Assembly (NCBI GenBank): GCA_964036045.1
Contig: OZ038383.1
Location: forward strand, 112,069,241 to 112,133,240
Source of the DNA: Eutreptiella sp. 'Long Island Sound 2002'
Taxonomy: Eukaryota > Euglenozoa > Euglenophyceae > Eutreptiales > Eutreptiaceae
Length of the DNA: 64,000 bases
Direction: 5' to 3'
Part shown: positions 54,895 through 64,000 of the stretch, one piece after another
How the letters are laid out: each line of letters begins with the position of its first letter
Position numbering within the stretch: position 1 is the stretch's first letter
Notes under the pieces: model-generated
The model's database searches: none
Seen by the model: the letters and a program-made list of their open reading frames with translations, nothing else
What the model was told of the DNA's origin: nothing
Made by a program: the position numbers and the translations under genes

Positions 54895-57035
54895 GGGGGC
54901 GTCGGTTGTGGAAGAGGGGGTGTTCTCCTCGGCCTCAACGTCGTTGACGCCCTTCTTCCTCCTCTCACTACGAGTAGGCTTCTTGTCCTTGTCCTTGTTC
55001 TGGTTGTTCTGGTTGTTCTCCTTGTTCTTGTTGTCCGACCTGGGGACCCAGTTCCGCTTGATCTCCTGGATCTCCTTGGCCAACTCGGTCCCCACCGACG
55101 ACATCAGCTTGGCGAGCTCGTCCTTGTCCACCTCCATCTTGGCTTCCCGGATACCCGCGGGCGCACGCTTCTTCGACCCGTGCGCCTTCTTGTAGGCCTC
55201 CGTGTCGGCCTTGTGGACGGGGCATGTTCGGTGGTCATGGTTGAAGCCTTTCTTCCTCCCATAACACACGAAACAGCCCTGCGGGTGAGCTCGTATGAAC
55301 TCCCCAAAGGACAGCGGAGGGTCGCCAATGCGGCGAGGGTCCCTCTTCTCCTGCTTCCTCCAACCCTGCTGCAGGGGCTTCCAGTTTCCCGGCTTGCTCC
55401 CCGCGCTCAGGTTCTTGGCCACGAAGGCACACACGGCCACTTCCGCGGGCTCATCGTCGTCGTCATCGTCGACGAGAGTCTCATCGCCGCCGGCTCCCGC
55501 TGGGTCCATGGCATCTTCCCCGCCAGGTCCCTCGCCAACGTAGTTGACGTCGCGGTCGCCGGGCCTCAACCCGCGGGTGTGGTGGAGGTTTTGGTACTCT
55601 TTGGGTACTTCCTCGCCAACCCACTCCAGGATCTCGTCGCAGCTCATCCGCGCCGGGATCGGCTGCAGACGGATGGTCTGGCCGCTCAACTCACAATCGT
55701 CAAGGCGCCACATCGCGGTCTTCTCGCGATCGCCCGAGACGGTGATGAGAAGAGCGTTCCGCAGGGAGTGCCGTTTGACATCCCGGGCCACGTTCTTCTT
55801 CGCCCAAGCCACCACGTTCGTATGATACTCCTTGGGGAGCATCATCTTGACCGTGTGGTTGGACTTGGCCCGCTTGGATTCCTCCTTGGTGACCCTCTTG
55901 ATCCATGCTTCCGGCAGCATGGAGAGCAGGCGAGCCTGCTCGTCACCCTCGTTCCAATCCTCCACGTTGCGGCGGAAGAGGGTGTATTTCCCTCGGAAGT
56001 CTCGCCACTCTCGTAGGCGGATCTCCCGTCCATCATGCTCAAGCTTGATGGACTTCCAGCGCTTGGCCGCCACCTGCGGAGCGTCCACCCGCTCCTGCTC
56101 ATTGAGCCACTTCTTGGCTTCCTTGAGGGTCTTGATTTTCCCCTCCTTGGTCGCCATGAAGTATAGCTCTCCGAGCACTTCCGGCAGGCGGTACCTGAAC
56201 CGTTTGAAGACATACTTCTCCGCATCAGCGGGAGGCAGGTCTTCAGTGACGGTCAGCCCCCAATCGTCCAGCTTCTCCAAGAAGCGGTCGAGGTTGAGGG
56301 GGTTGCCATCGTACATGGGGGGCTTGATGTCCTTCAAGTCTTCCCACACGGCGGCGTCCGCGGCCTTAGAGACCATGAACGCCGGCCGCGAGGTCGACCG
56401 AGGTTCCCATCGGCCTCGCCCACGGACTCCCACGGCCGCCACGTCCATCTCCTCCATGGAATCCCTGTGGCTACGCCGCGGTTCTTCCACGTACGCTGAA
56501 CCAAAATGTTCACGCCGTACTCTTCCCATGTACGCTTCTTCATCACGGCGCCGGCGGCTGAGTTCAGCAGCCTCCCGTCGTACACCACGCGGCGGGCTGA
56601 TGTCGAACTCCTCCAGGTCCAGGTCCAGGTCCTCACCTTCGCCGACATCCCACTCCACGTCTCCTCTGGGGACCTCGTCCCTGAGTCCACCATAACGTCC
56701 TCCAGCCGTTGGGATTGGCACCGGGCCAGGTGGTGGCCCAGGTGGTGGTGCGGGGCGCCGGGGGCGTACCGGTGTCCGCGGTGGAGCACGGCGGTTGCGG
56801 TACTGCGCGCTGAGCCACTCATCACGCCATTCCTCACTGCCACTGCCGGGCGGCACGCGCTCGTTGCGGCGGCCCGCGCTGTGGTGAGAGGGGGCGGTGA
56901 GAGAGGGGGCACTGGCACTGGGGCGACTCCTGGGAGCTCCGCCGGGGGCGTGGGGTCTGCCTGGACCTGGTCCGGGTCCCCAGCCGTCGTCCGACGAGCC
57001 AGACTCCAGGGGTGGGTGGTCGCTGCCGACGCTCC
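54892..57035 (-). CDS. gag: Gag of element C, C-terminal part (capsid and zinc knuckle)
   Basis: Carries a Ty3-type capsid region (YDGNPLNLDRFLEKLDDWGL, then RLPEVLGELYFMATKEGKIK and WNEGDEQARLLSMLPEAWIK, about 56300-55890). A variant zinc knuckle CX2CX8HX4C (CFVCYGRKKGFNHDHRTC, about 55230-55285) follows, then a Lys/Asn-rich tail. It is in the -1 frame relative to the N-terminal part. The two frames overlap widely here because of high GC; coding character changes frame near 57035. It ends at the TAG 54892. Confidence 0.8.
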
Positions 57036-59231
57036 CGGGGCTTCCAGCGCGTCCAGCCTCTCCTGCAGGCCGCTGACGACGTTGGTCAGCGACTTGGTCT
57101 CGGCCCTGGCGATGTCCAGGTCCTTCTGCGCGCGCGCGGCGACCGTGGAGATGCGAGCCATCTCGCTCTTGCCCGTGTCTACCTCCAGCTCGAGCAACTG
57201 GACTCTCCTGCGGAGGTAGACAATCCACCGCCAGGTGGTATCCGGGTCGCCGTTCCCTGGTGGGTCGTCGGGGTCCCCAGGGGGTCCTCCAGGAGGGCCT
57301 CCGCCGGGTCCGCCCGGTCCAGGGGGTCCTCCCCCGCCCGGTGGTCCGCCTCCAGGGGGTCTACTTGGTGGGCGTCCTCCAGGGGGTCCAGAAGGTCCTC
57401 CGCCAGGGGGTCCCGGTGGGTCTCCGCCGGGTCGCCTCGGTGGGTCCGAGGATGGGCGCTTCCTCGTGATGCCGAACTCCATGTCGTCATCCTCGTCCAT
57501 GTCGCCCCACCTGGGCGTCCCGGTCACGGAGGACTCGGAGCTCCGGTAGGGAGGAGGGGGATCCTCATCCTCACCTTCCGGTTCCATGGGGACGTCTCCG
57601 CCGCCTCCGCCCGTCCAAGCCACCACTTGGCGATGTCGACGGCCTCGTTCATCCCCGTCACTGGCGGTGAAGAAGGGGTCACTGTCGTGGGGGTGTCCAC
57701 CCGTTGGCCTCCGCAGCCTCTCGGGGGTCTTCCCCTTGCCCTTCCTCCGTCGATGGGCGGTGGTGCCACTGCTCCCACTGCTGCCCGTGTCCGCCTCATC
57801 CAGCTTCTTCCTGGAGGAGGCGTCCCCTTCGAAAAGCTTTCGAAGGGTCTCCACTCGTGATCCTCCCGGGGGAGTATCGCGGCGGAGTTTGGCCTCTGCC
57901 TCCTCCATGGCGGCGGCGGTGGCTGCAGCAGCTCGCGCTTCGGCTTCTTCCCGAGCACGAGCCGCCTCGGCTTCCCGGGCCTGCTGCAGCTGCGCCTTCT
58001 GCGCCTCCAACGCCGCCAGCTCCGCCTCCGTCTTGGCCTTCTCCTCAGCGACCTTCCGTCGCGCGGCCTCGATGGCTTCCTTCTTGGCGGCGTCCTCCTG
58101 GGCCTTCGCCGTCGCTTCGGCGTGGGCCCTTTCCTCCGCCTCCTTCTTTGCCCTCTCTTGGGCAAGCGCCTCTTCCAGCGCCTTCACCTCGGCCTCCTTG
58201 CAGGCAATGGCCTCCTGCGTCAGGCGGGCTTCCTCGTCGGCTGCCGCCAACTCACCGTTGACCTGGGCAGTTGCTGCCCCATGGGCGGCTACGGCCGTGA
58301 GTCCGGCCGCAATGGCCGCCATGGACTGGGTGTGGATGGCCATGCCATGCGCCCACTCCGCAGCCTCCTCCTGGGCGATGCCGGCGGCGCCCTCCACGGC
58401 AGCGCTGTACTGCTTGGCCCGTTGCCGGGCAACCCGACGGTTGCAGGGCACCCCACAGGCGCGCTCACAGGCGCGCGCCACGTCCCTTTCGGGAGCGACG
58501 CTGCTGCTGGAGCTGGCCTGGTCGGCCGGCATCCTCCCGCGGTGGGCCGACTCCACGTCGCTGCTGGGGCCTGCTGGGGCCTGCCGGGCCCTCAGGAGCA
58601 GCGGACGGGGCTTGGCCTGGGTCTGCTTGGCGACTTGGATGTAGTCGCCAAGGGTGGTGGAGCCGGGGTGGTGACCACCATTGGCCCGTTGGGGACTGGG
58701 GGCTGGGGTTCCGCCCTTGGCGCCTTGGGTGGCTTCGGCGGCCAGGGACTCCTGGTACTCCCGCCACCTCCGGTCCCCCTTCTTGTCCCCGGCGGACCGC
58801 TTCTCCTTCCCCGGAGACGCGCTGCTGCTGCCCTGCAGCCTGCCCTCGCTCCCCGGTTCCGGGAAGTTCCTCTCGATCACGTCCCACAGGGAGACGTTGA
58901 TCGAGGCGCCCGACAGGTACACGTTGGGCTCCTCGTCCTCCTCAATCCCGTCGGGACGCAGGCCTTCCCCGGGCCTGTCCGGCCGGGTCCACGTCCTCCA
59001 GCGCCTCTGCTGGTGGCGGTACTCGTACCCTTCCGCCCGCAGCCAGTCCTCCACGGCCTGCAGGCGGTCGGGGGCGATGTCCGTGCGGAGCTCGAAGCTC
59101 CTGGGCATGCCGCCTTCGCACTGGGGGTGGCTGTGGCGGTAGTGCTGGTCCCAAACCAACCCACGCAGCAGGTGTGCTGCATGGGGGTGGGGCCGCGGCC
59201 ACGTCCTGCCCGCTTCCTGCCAATTCACCAT
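57035..59231 (-). CDS. gag: Gag of element C, N-terminal part (coiled coil, Pro/Gly-rich)
   Basis: ATG at 59231 (MVNWQEAGRTW), chosen because the frame upstream starts only with a GTG at 59273. A conserved-looking N-domain (RSFELRTDIAPDRLQAVEDW) is followed by a long Ala/Glu/Lys coiled coil (about 58330-57890), an acidic and then Pro/Gly-rich linker (about 57500-57240), and a second short coiled coil (YLRRRVQLLELEVDTGKSEM, about 57215-57035). The apparent capsid continues in the -1 frame after about 57035. A one-base indel or sequencing error in a C/G run (CCCCGGG, 57035-57041) is the simplest cause; a programmed shift is possible. Confidence 0.65.
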
Positions 59232-59682
59232 GGCAGCGGGGGCGTGCTTGGTCTTGAGGTCCTTGGTGTGCACCCGTTCTACTCAACGAACTTGTGCTGG
59301 TTGTTGAGGCGGGTGCTGCAGCACTGGGCTGGATGTGCGGCTGGTGCTGGTCAGCCGATGGTTGTGGAGGTGGTTGACGCGGCCTTGCTGGTCGGCCGAT
59401 GGGACTCCGGGTCGGCCGATGGGGCTGATGCAGGAGTCCGGGTCTGTGCACCTCTTTCACGGTTGCTGCGCGGTCAGGGCGATGCTCTGGACGGCGCTGC
59501 GGGCTCCGTCACAAACTCGGCGCTGTCGCTGAGTGGCGCTGCGAGCCGCTGCGCTGCGCTGCGAGACGCTGCGCTGCGCTGCGAGCTGCGAGCTGCGCCG
59601 CGCTGCTGCGACGCGCTGCTCGGGGTTGGTGGCCCCGAGTGGCACGCGAGGGTTGGGTAACCCCGCGGCGGTGAAACGCTTT
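59232..59682 (-). other. 5' leader of element C
   Basis: Between the 5' LTR and the gag ATG. It contains a GCTGCGCTGCGA microsatellite-like stretch (59530-59620). The bases next to the LTR on the element strand (AAAGCGTTTCACCGCC) do not start with TGG, so no standard tRNA 3'-end primer site is recognised. Confidence 0.6.
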
Positions 59683-62628
59683 TGACGCGTTCCCGTGGGG
59701 GGCCGGCCACGGGACGCTGCGGTGACACGCACAGGTGAGCAGGCAGGCAAGGCACTACGCTCACAAGGGCATCAATACGCCTGTGTCATGTGACAAAGCG
59801 TTTCAGAATCCTTGCCACTCTGCAAAGAGGGAACGAAAGTATGTACAGCAACACATCAGGATATGTACACATGGGATTAAGACTGGACTGGGGTAAGGGC
59901 ATCACAGGACCATAGACACTCAGTCCCAACTCATATCCCAATCCCAGGTCCGACCCTCTCAGTGGCTGATGGGGGCGGGGGCTCAAACACAACCCATGCC
60001 TTGCTCAGTCCGGACCCTGAAACCCTGCCAATAGGGAGATTGTCCCGCCCAGCCACAGGCGAGTTCCTGGGAACCAAGGGACTTCGAGGCCAACCGACAG
60101 TGGCTCCCCATGCTCCCTTAATGGCAGGTCCCAACTCTACTCTGAGCGAGAGATATGGCCCCGCCATAATCACCCAGGAGTTGGTAGCTGAAAATGGGCT
60201 GTTTCAGCCCAAACCGAAATTAACTCAAAAATCCCCAAAATTGACCCCTCGTCCGGACCCGCCAGAGGTAGGGACGAGGCAACTGACCCTATGCCTTTCG
60301 AGTACGAACCCCCTGGAGCCCTCACCCAACCTGGTTCCCTCTGAGGTCCCGGCATCAGGGCAACACGGATCAGTCATGTGGGGTCATGATGCCAAAATCA
60401 CCAAAATTGGCGTCATTCCCACGCGTGGCTTGCCCGGCCAAGGTGGGGCCAATGGCTCACAGGGTAGGAGGCAGGACCTAGGACCTTTATCTGAGTGTAC
60501 AACTTGGATTTAGGTCCGGGCTCCCTATGGGCTTAGAGAAATGGGGCCGCCAATTGACCACACGGAAGGGGGAAATTGGGGTCCCAAAATTGGGTCATTT
60601 TGGCTGCTTGAAATGAGCCAAAATTCGGCGTGCTCCCAATAATATATCTCCACGCCGGCTTGGAGATCGGATCCGCCATTCCACACGCAATCCACCGGGA
60701 GTCCAACGAAGACTGCCATGCCCTTGGCTCCGAAAGATCTCCATGCCACGTGGCGTGGTGACGATCCCAATTGGGTCCACAAATGCCAAAATTGCAAAAT
60801 TGCCCACACTCACTTTGGGCTAGCGCCTTAACGAAGGTGGCTCCGCTTCGCCCACGTGATGTGTGGACCATGGGGACCATTACCCATAACACCCAGGTCA
60901 TATATGGTCCATTGGTCCATGCGTCCGGCGTGCACGAGGGTTAGAACATAGTGCACGGCGGGCAGCAAAATTGGAAAATTGCACAAAATGGCCAAAAATG
61001 CGCACACTCATGGTTGGAGCATATGAGGCACATGCCCGACTCGGACCGGAGTGTGCCATAGGATTGGTATCAAGTCATGTTGGTCCAACATATCTTTTGG
61101 GCGTCGCCCAACTCCTCTGATATTGGGAATGGCAGGGTCGCCAAGTGAGCCCATGATTTGGGATAGTCCCAAGTCGCCAACATGGCGGCCACGGCATGCC
61201 AAGCCTAAGAGGAGTTATTCGCCGGGTCCAAGATATGTTGGGCACCGAAGTATGTACCTTCATATCATACTTGGGTCATGAAGTCAATTGAGCGCAACGT
61301 TGAGATACACGGTCGCCACTTGACATCATGACGGGCCAAAAATGGCAAAATTGGCACAAGCACACACAAAAGTGCCCTGAAAGGTGCATAATTATATTAT
61401 AATATCTTCGGCTTGGATCGTGCAATCCCTTAATCCTTTTACCCACAATGACTTGACACCAATGACCTTCGATCCCACATATGTGCTCCACTTGGGGCGC
61501 CTTGAAAGGTTACGAGCGCTACTTCCCAAGTGGGCACATGAAATTATGGAAAATTGCAAAATACACACCTTGCTCCCAACGCATCGCTTCGGGATCACCA
61601 CACAAGCTTCCCCTCACGAAAGTTAGGCTTGCAATTGATCGTGGGAATTATGGAGAAGGGGCTTGCACAATATGAGGTCCATTGGCGGGTTCGGCTTGGA
61701 GCTATGGACCCGCCAAATGGGCACGCAACACAACACATGGCACATACCACATATGGCCCAAAAAGGTAGCTCCCACCACGATATGTTATGCCCCTCCAAG
61801 GGCATAACTTTGTGTCAATCGCTCATAGGAACTCAAGGAGAGTTCCTATGCAACACCAACACTTGCGCGCTACACTCGAAAGTTATCCTAACGCACGCAA
61901 TGTCATGGCCAAAGAGTTATAACGCAAACTCTACCCTCTTGACCATGATCCACTACACTAGCGCGCACGTGTGGAAACGCAAGGCATATAATGCTTCCTA
62001 AATTACGTCGGGAGTATTGTGAATACATCCCACGTTTCCTTATCGTCAATACTCGCAAGCGGCACGAGATATGACCCTCACAAGTGGCCTCACGAATCAA
62101 CTTTGTTTTGCCCATAGCTTTAAGACAAATGGAGGGCAGGATAAAGGGAAAGTTGATTCGTGCATAGGGAAGCACGTAGGTCCACTCGAAAGAGGTCAAA
62201 TCAAGTGCGGGGATGTCGAAGTCGAAAATCCGATTTCGACATCCTGAAAAATTCGGATTAAGGTTGCGAGTATTAATTATGAAAATTGCGGAAGCATCCA
62301 TGCAGTTCCTGACGACTTTGGAGCCTTCGTGACGGATAGCGTTAAAATTTCCATTAATTACAGTTAAACTGGCGGTTACGGTAAAGTCGCGATCCAACCG
62401 CCAGTAGTCAAAACAGTGAGTATCAGAACGGAGGCGTAAAAATTGACGGAAACAGTATGAAAATAAAACCCTGTTGATTCCTGATATTCTGATACACAAA
62501 TCTCCGCTGGCGGTGCATCGGTTGCCGATGCGGGGCTTCACGGCACGGAACACGCCGTACATGGGGTTAGTGGACCGGAGACCGGTTGTATGCCGTAACC
62601 TGGCCATGGGGTTCTGGGTACCGCTTCA
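59683..62628 (-). repeat. 5' LTR of element C (right copy)
   Basis: 2,946-bp direct copy of 45501-48446, ends TG...CA, followed on the right by the second CTAT. As the 5' LTR of a minus-strand element it should hold the active promoter; no element was identified with confidence. Confidence 0.93.
61903..62607 (-). other. 234-codon open frame inside the LTR (right copy)
   Basis: Same frame as 47721-48425, starting with ATG at 62607, 22 bases inside the 5' end of the LTR on the element strand. Unknown product, possibly chance. Confidence 0.3.
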
Positions 62629-62632
62629 CTAT

Positions 62633-62837
62633 TGCATCAGCACTACGAGATGCATTTGGTAAATCGACAGATTTACCGCAGGATAAAGATTTTACTGGGA
62701 AGGATAACTTTATTTCAAAAGTTTCAGCTGCATTGAAGAGAATCGGACACAAGAAGTACGCCGGTTCCAATCAATATCAAGGTGTTATTATGCGTGATCA
62801 TAGGGATATTGAGGGGGTTTATAGGGAGCTAAAGTGA
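62633..62837 (+). pseudogene. Right part of the host exon split by element C
   Basis: Continues the frame cut at 45500. After removing the element and one CTAT the codons ACT ATT GCA are restored, and the reading runs through ASALRDAFGKSTDLPQDKDF and KVSAALKRIGHKKYAGSNQY to a TGA at 62835. The C-terminus EGVYRELK runs into the 10-bp repeat. The protein family is not recognised. Confidence 0.65.
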
Positions 62838-63303
62838 GCTAAAGGGAGCTGAAGGGAGCTGAAGGGAGCTAAAGGGAGCTGAAGGGAGCTAAAGGGAGCT
62901 GAAGGGAGGTAAAGGGAGCTGAAGGAATGTGAAGGGAGGTAGAGGGAGCTAAAGGGATCTAAAATGAGGTAAAGGGGGCTAAAGGGAGCTAAAGGGAGCT
63001 GAAGGGAGGTAAAGGGAGCTGAAGGAATGTGAAGGGAGGTAGAGGGAGCTAAAGGGATCTAAAATGAGGGAAAGGGAGCTAAAGGGAGCTAAAGGGAGCT
63101 GAAAGGAGCTAAAGGGAGCTGAAGGGAGCTAAAGGGAGCTGAAGGGAGGTAAAGGGAGCTGAAGGAATGTGAAGGGAGGTAGAGGGAAGGGATCTAAAAT
63201 GAGGTAAAGGGGGCTAAAGGGAGCTAAAGGGAGCTGAAGGGAGCTAAAGGGATCTAAAATGAGGTAAAGGGGGCTAAAAGGAGGGCAAGGGAGCTAAAGG
63301 GAT
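62819..63303. repeat. 10-bp microsatellite GGGAGCTAAA/GGGAGCTGAA
   Basis: About 48 units of AGGGAGCTAA or AGGGAGCTGA with dispersed variants (GGAATGTGAA, GGGATCTAAAATGAGGTAAA). The variants recur in the same order several times, showing higher-order duplication. The host stop codon lies at its left edge. Confidence 0.9.
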
Positions 63304-63315
63304 AAATCGGTTGTT

Positions 63316-63609
63316 TGTTGCTACAAGGATTGTAGTCTAGTCACGTTGCACATGCCTTGTATTTCGGCAGGCCGGAGAAGGTACCAAAATGAAATGGTGG
63401 ACGAATTAATCAAAGGGCAAGTGGAGCAACTGCGCAATGACACCGATCAACGGTACCCGGTTGATGAAGCCGAGAACATTGTTAGAAGTTATGTGATGGA
63501 TAACGTGGATGTTGTGGAGGCTGCTCAGACCCGGTTTGTCAAGGAGGCGGTGAAGCAGCACGTGCGAAAGGAGGTTTGGATGGACGATTCTCGGCGTGTA
63601 TTTCTATAA
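63316..63609 (+). CDS. Paralogue of the exon at 45098
   Basis: 63316-63522 aligns without gaps to 45098-45304 (CYKDCSL, SAGRRRYQNEMVDELIKGQV, DEAENIVRSYVMDNVDVVEA). Beyond GTGGAGGC the sequences diverge. Here the frame stays open through AQTRFVKEAVKQHVRKEVWM to a TAA at 63607, so this copy may either end in this exon or be spliced elsewhere. It is a tandem duplicate of the interrupted gene. Function unknown. Confidence 0.5.
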   Translation, partial: CCYKDCSLVTLHMPCISAGRRRYQNEMVDELIKGQVEQLRNDTDQRYPVDEAENIVRSYVMDNVDVVEAAQTRFVKEAVKQHVRKEVWMDDSRRVFL

Positions 63610-63732
63610 ATACAGGGAATCGAGTGCAGAATCTGTACACCGCACCGCGCATGCTGAGCTTGCCAATTAAGAACTATGGCAGCCGGCAGAGGGAATGGAA
63701 ATTTACATAAAATCCCCTCATAACGAGCCGGG
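63610..63732. other. Spacer between the paralogous exon and the hairpin repeat
   Basis: About 120 bases, no feature recognised. Confidence 0.4.
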
Positions 63733-64000
63733 TACCTATCTTGACCCGTCTCACCGTGAGACGCGTACCCATTTTGACCCGTCTCACCATGAGACGGGTA
63801 CCCATCTTGACCCGCATCACCGTGAGACGGGTACCCATCTTGACCCGTTTCACCGTGAGACGGGTACCCATCTGGACCCGTCTCACCGTGAGACGGGTAC
63901 CCATTTTGACCCGTTTCACCGTGAGACGGGTACCCATCTTGACCCGTCTCACCGTGAGACGGGTACCCATCTTGACCCGTCTCACCGTGAGACGGGTACC
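63733..64000. repeat. 33-bp tandem repeat with a near-perfect hairpin in each unit
   Basis: Units of 33 bp contain CCCGTCTCAC, one C, then GTGAGACGGG: 10-bp arms that are exact reverse complements. They are separated by TACCCATCTTGA or a close variant. About eight units run off the window end. Because 33 is a multiple of three, the minus strand is open as an 11-residue repeat, which I do not call as a gene. Confidence 0.92.

Larger units (their letters stand above)
45501..62628 (-). mobile_element. Retrotransposon C: 17.1-kb chromodomain Ty3/gypsy-type element with 2.9-kb LTRs
   Basis: Direct repeats 45501-48446 and 59683-62628 (each 2,946 bp, offset exactly 14,182 with no net indel) start TGACGC and end TTCA, and are flanked by CTAT (45497-45500, 62629-62632). 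On the minus strand they enclose gag, protease, RT, RNase H, integrase and a chromodomain, with a purine tract next to the left (3') LTR. The order is typical of chromoviruses. By eye the LTRs differ at roughly 45-50 positions (about 1.6%), so this insertion is older than element A. No convincing tRNA primer site is seen next to the right (5') LTR. Confidence 0.93.

Overview
The window is eukaryotic nuclear DNA dominated by satellites and nested mobile elements. Evidence: two chromodomain-bearing Ty3/gypsy-type LTR retrotransposons, an initiator-tRNA-Met-type primer binding site, GT-AG intron signals, tRNA-like A/B-box sequences and at least eight tandem-repeat families. It looks like a large, repeat-rich genome of an alga or other protist, but nothing here fixes the species. 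No ordinary intact host gene was found.

Layout. 1-6090 is a GC-rich 210-bp satellite. 6091-7893 is a strongly strand-biased sequence without a supportable gene. A 32-bp satellite (about 325 units) then occupies 7894-39046, split into three blocks by two insertions. Insertion A (11910-23317) is an 11.4-kb LTR retrotransposon with 320-bp LTRs, a CCATG target duplication, gag, a dUTPase ORF in a second frame, and RT-RNase H-integrase-chromodomain in further frames. Insertion B (27119-36476) is a 9.36-kb segment with 18-bp terminal inverted repeats and a GA duplication. It carries no recognisable transposase but holds three ~190-bp satellites, a duplicated tRNA-like module, a 22-bp minisatellite and a spliced gene fragment resembling the P-protein (OCA2)/ArsB-type permeases.

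39047-42778 is a satellite of alternating ~325- and ~155-bp units. 42838-45065 holds 38-bp minisatellites around a decayed coding region. 45098-45500 plus 62633-62837 are exons of an unknown gene, split by a 17.1-kb retrotransposon (45501-62628, minus strand) with 2,946-bp LTRs and a CTAT duplication. Its gag and protease-RT-RNase H-integrase-chromodomain polyprotein are separated by one in-frame TAG. A paralogous exon (63316-63522), a 10-bp microsatellite and a 33-bp hairpin repeat close the window.

How the parts work together: each retrotransposon is a self-contained replication unit, with Gag for particles, RT/RNase H for copying, integrase plus chromodomain for chromatin-directed insertion, and in element A a dUTPase. 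The long uninterrupted readings inside the 210-bp, 32-bp, 22-bp and 33-bp arrays are arithmetic by-products of repeat length and are not annotated as genes.
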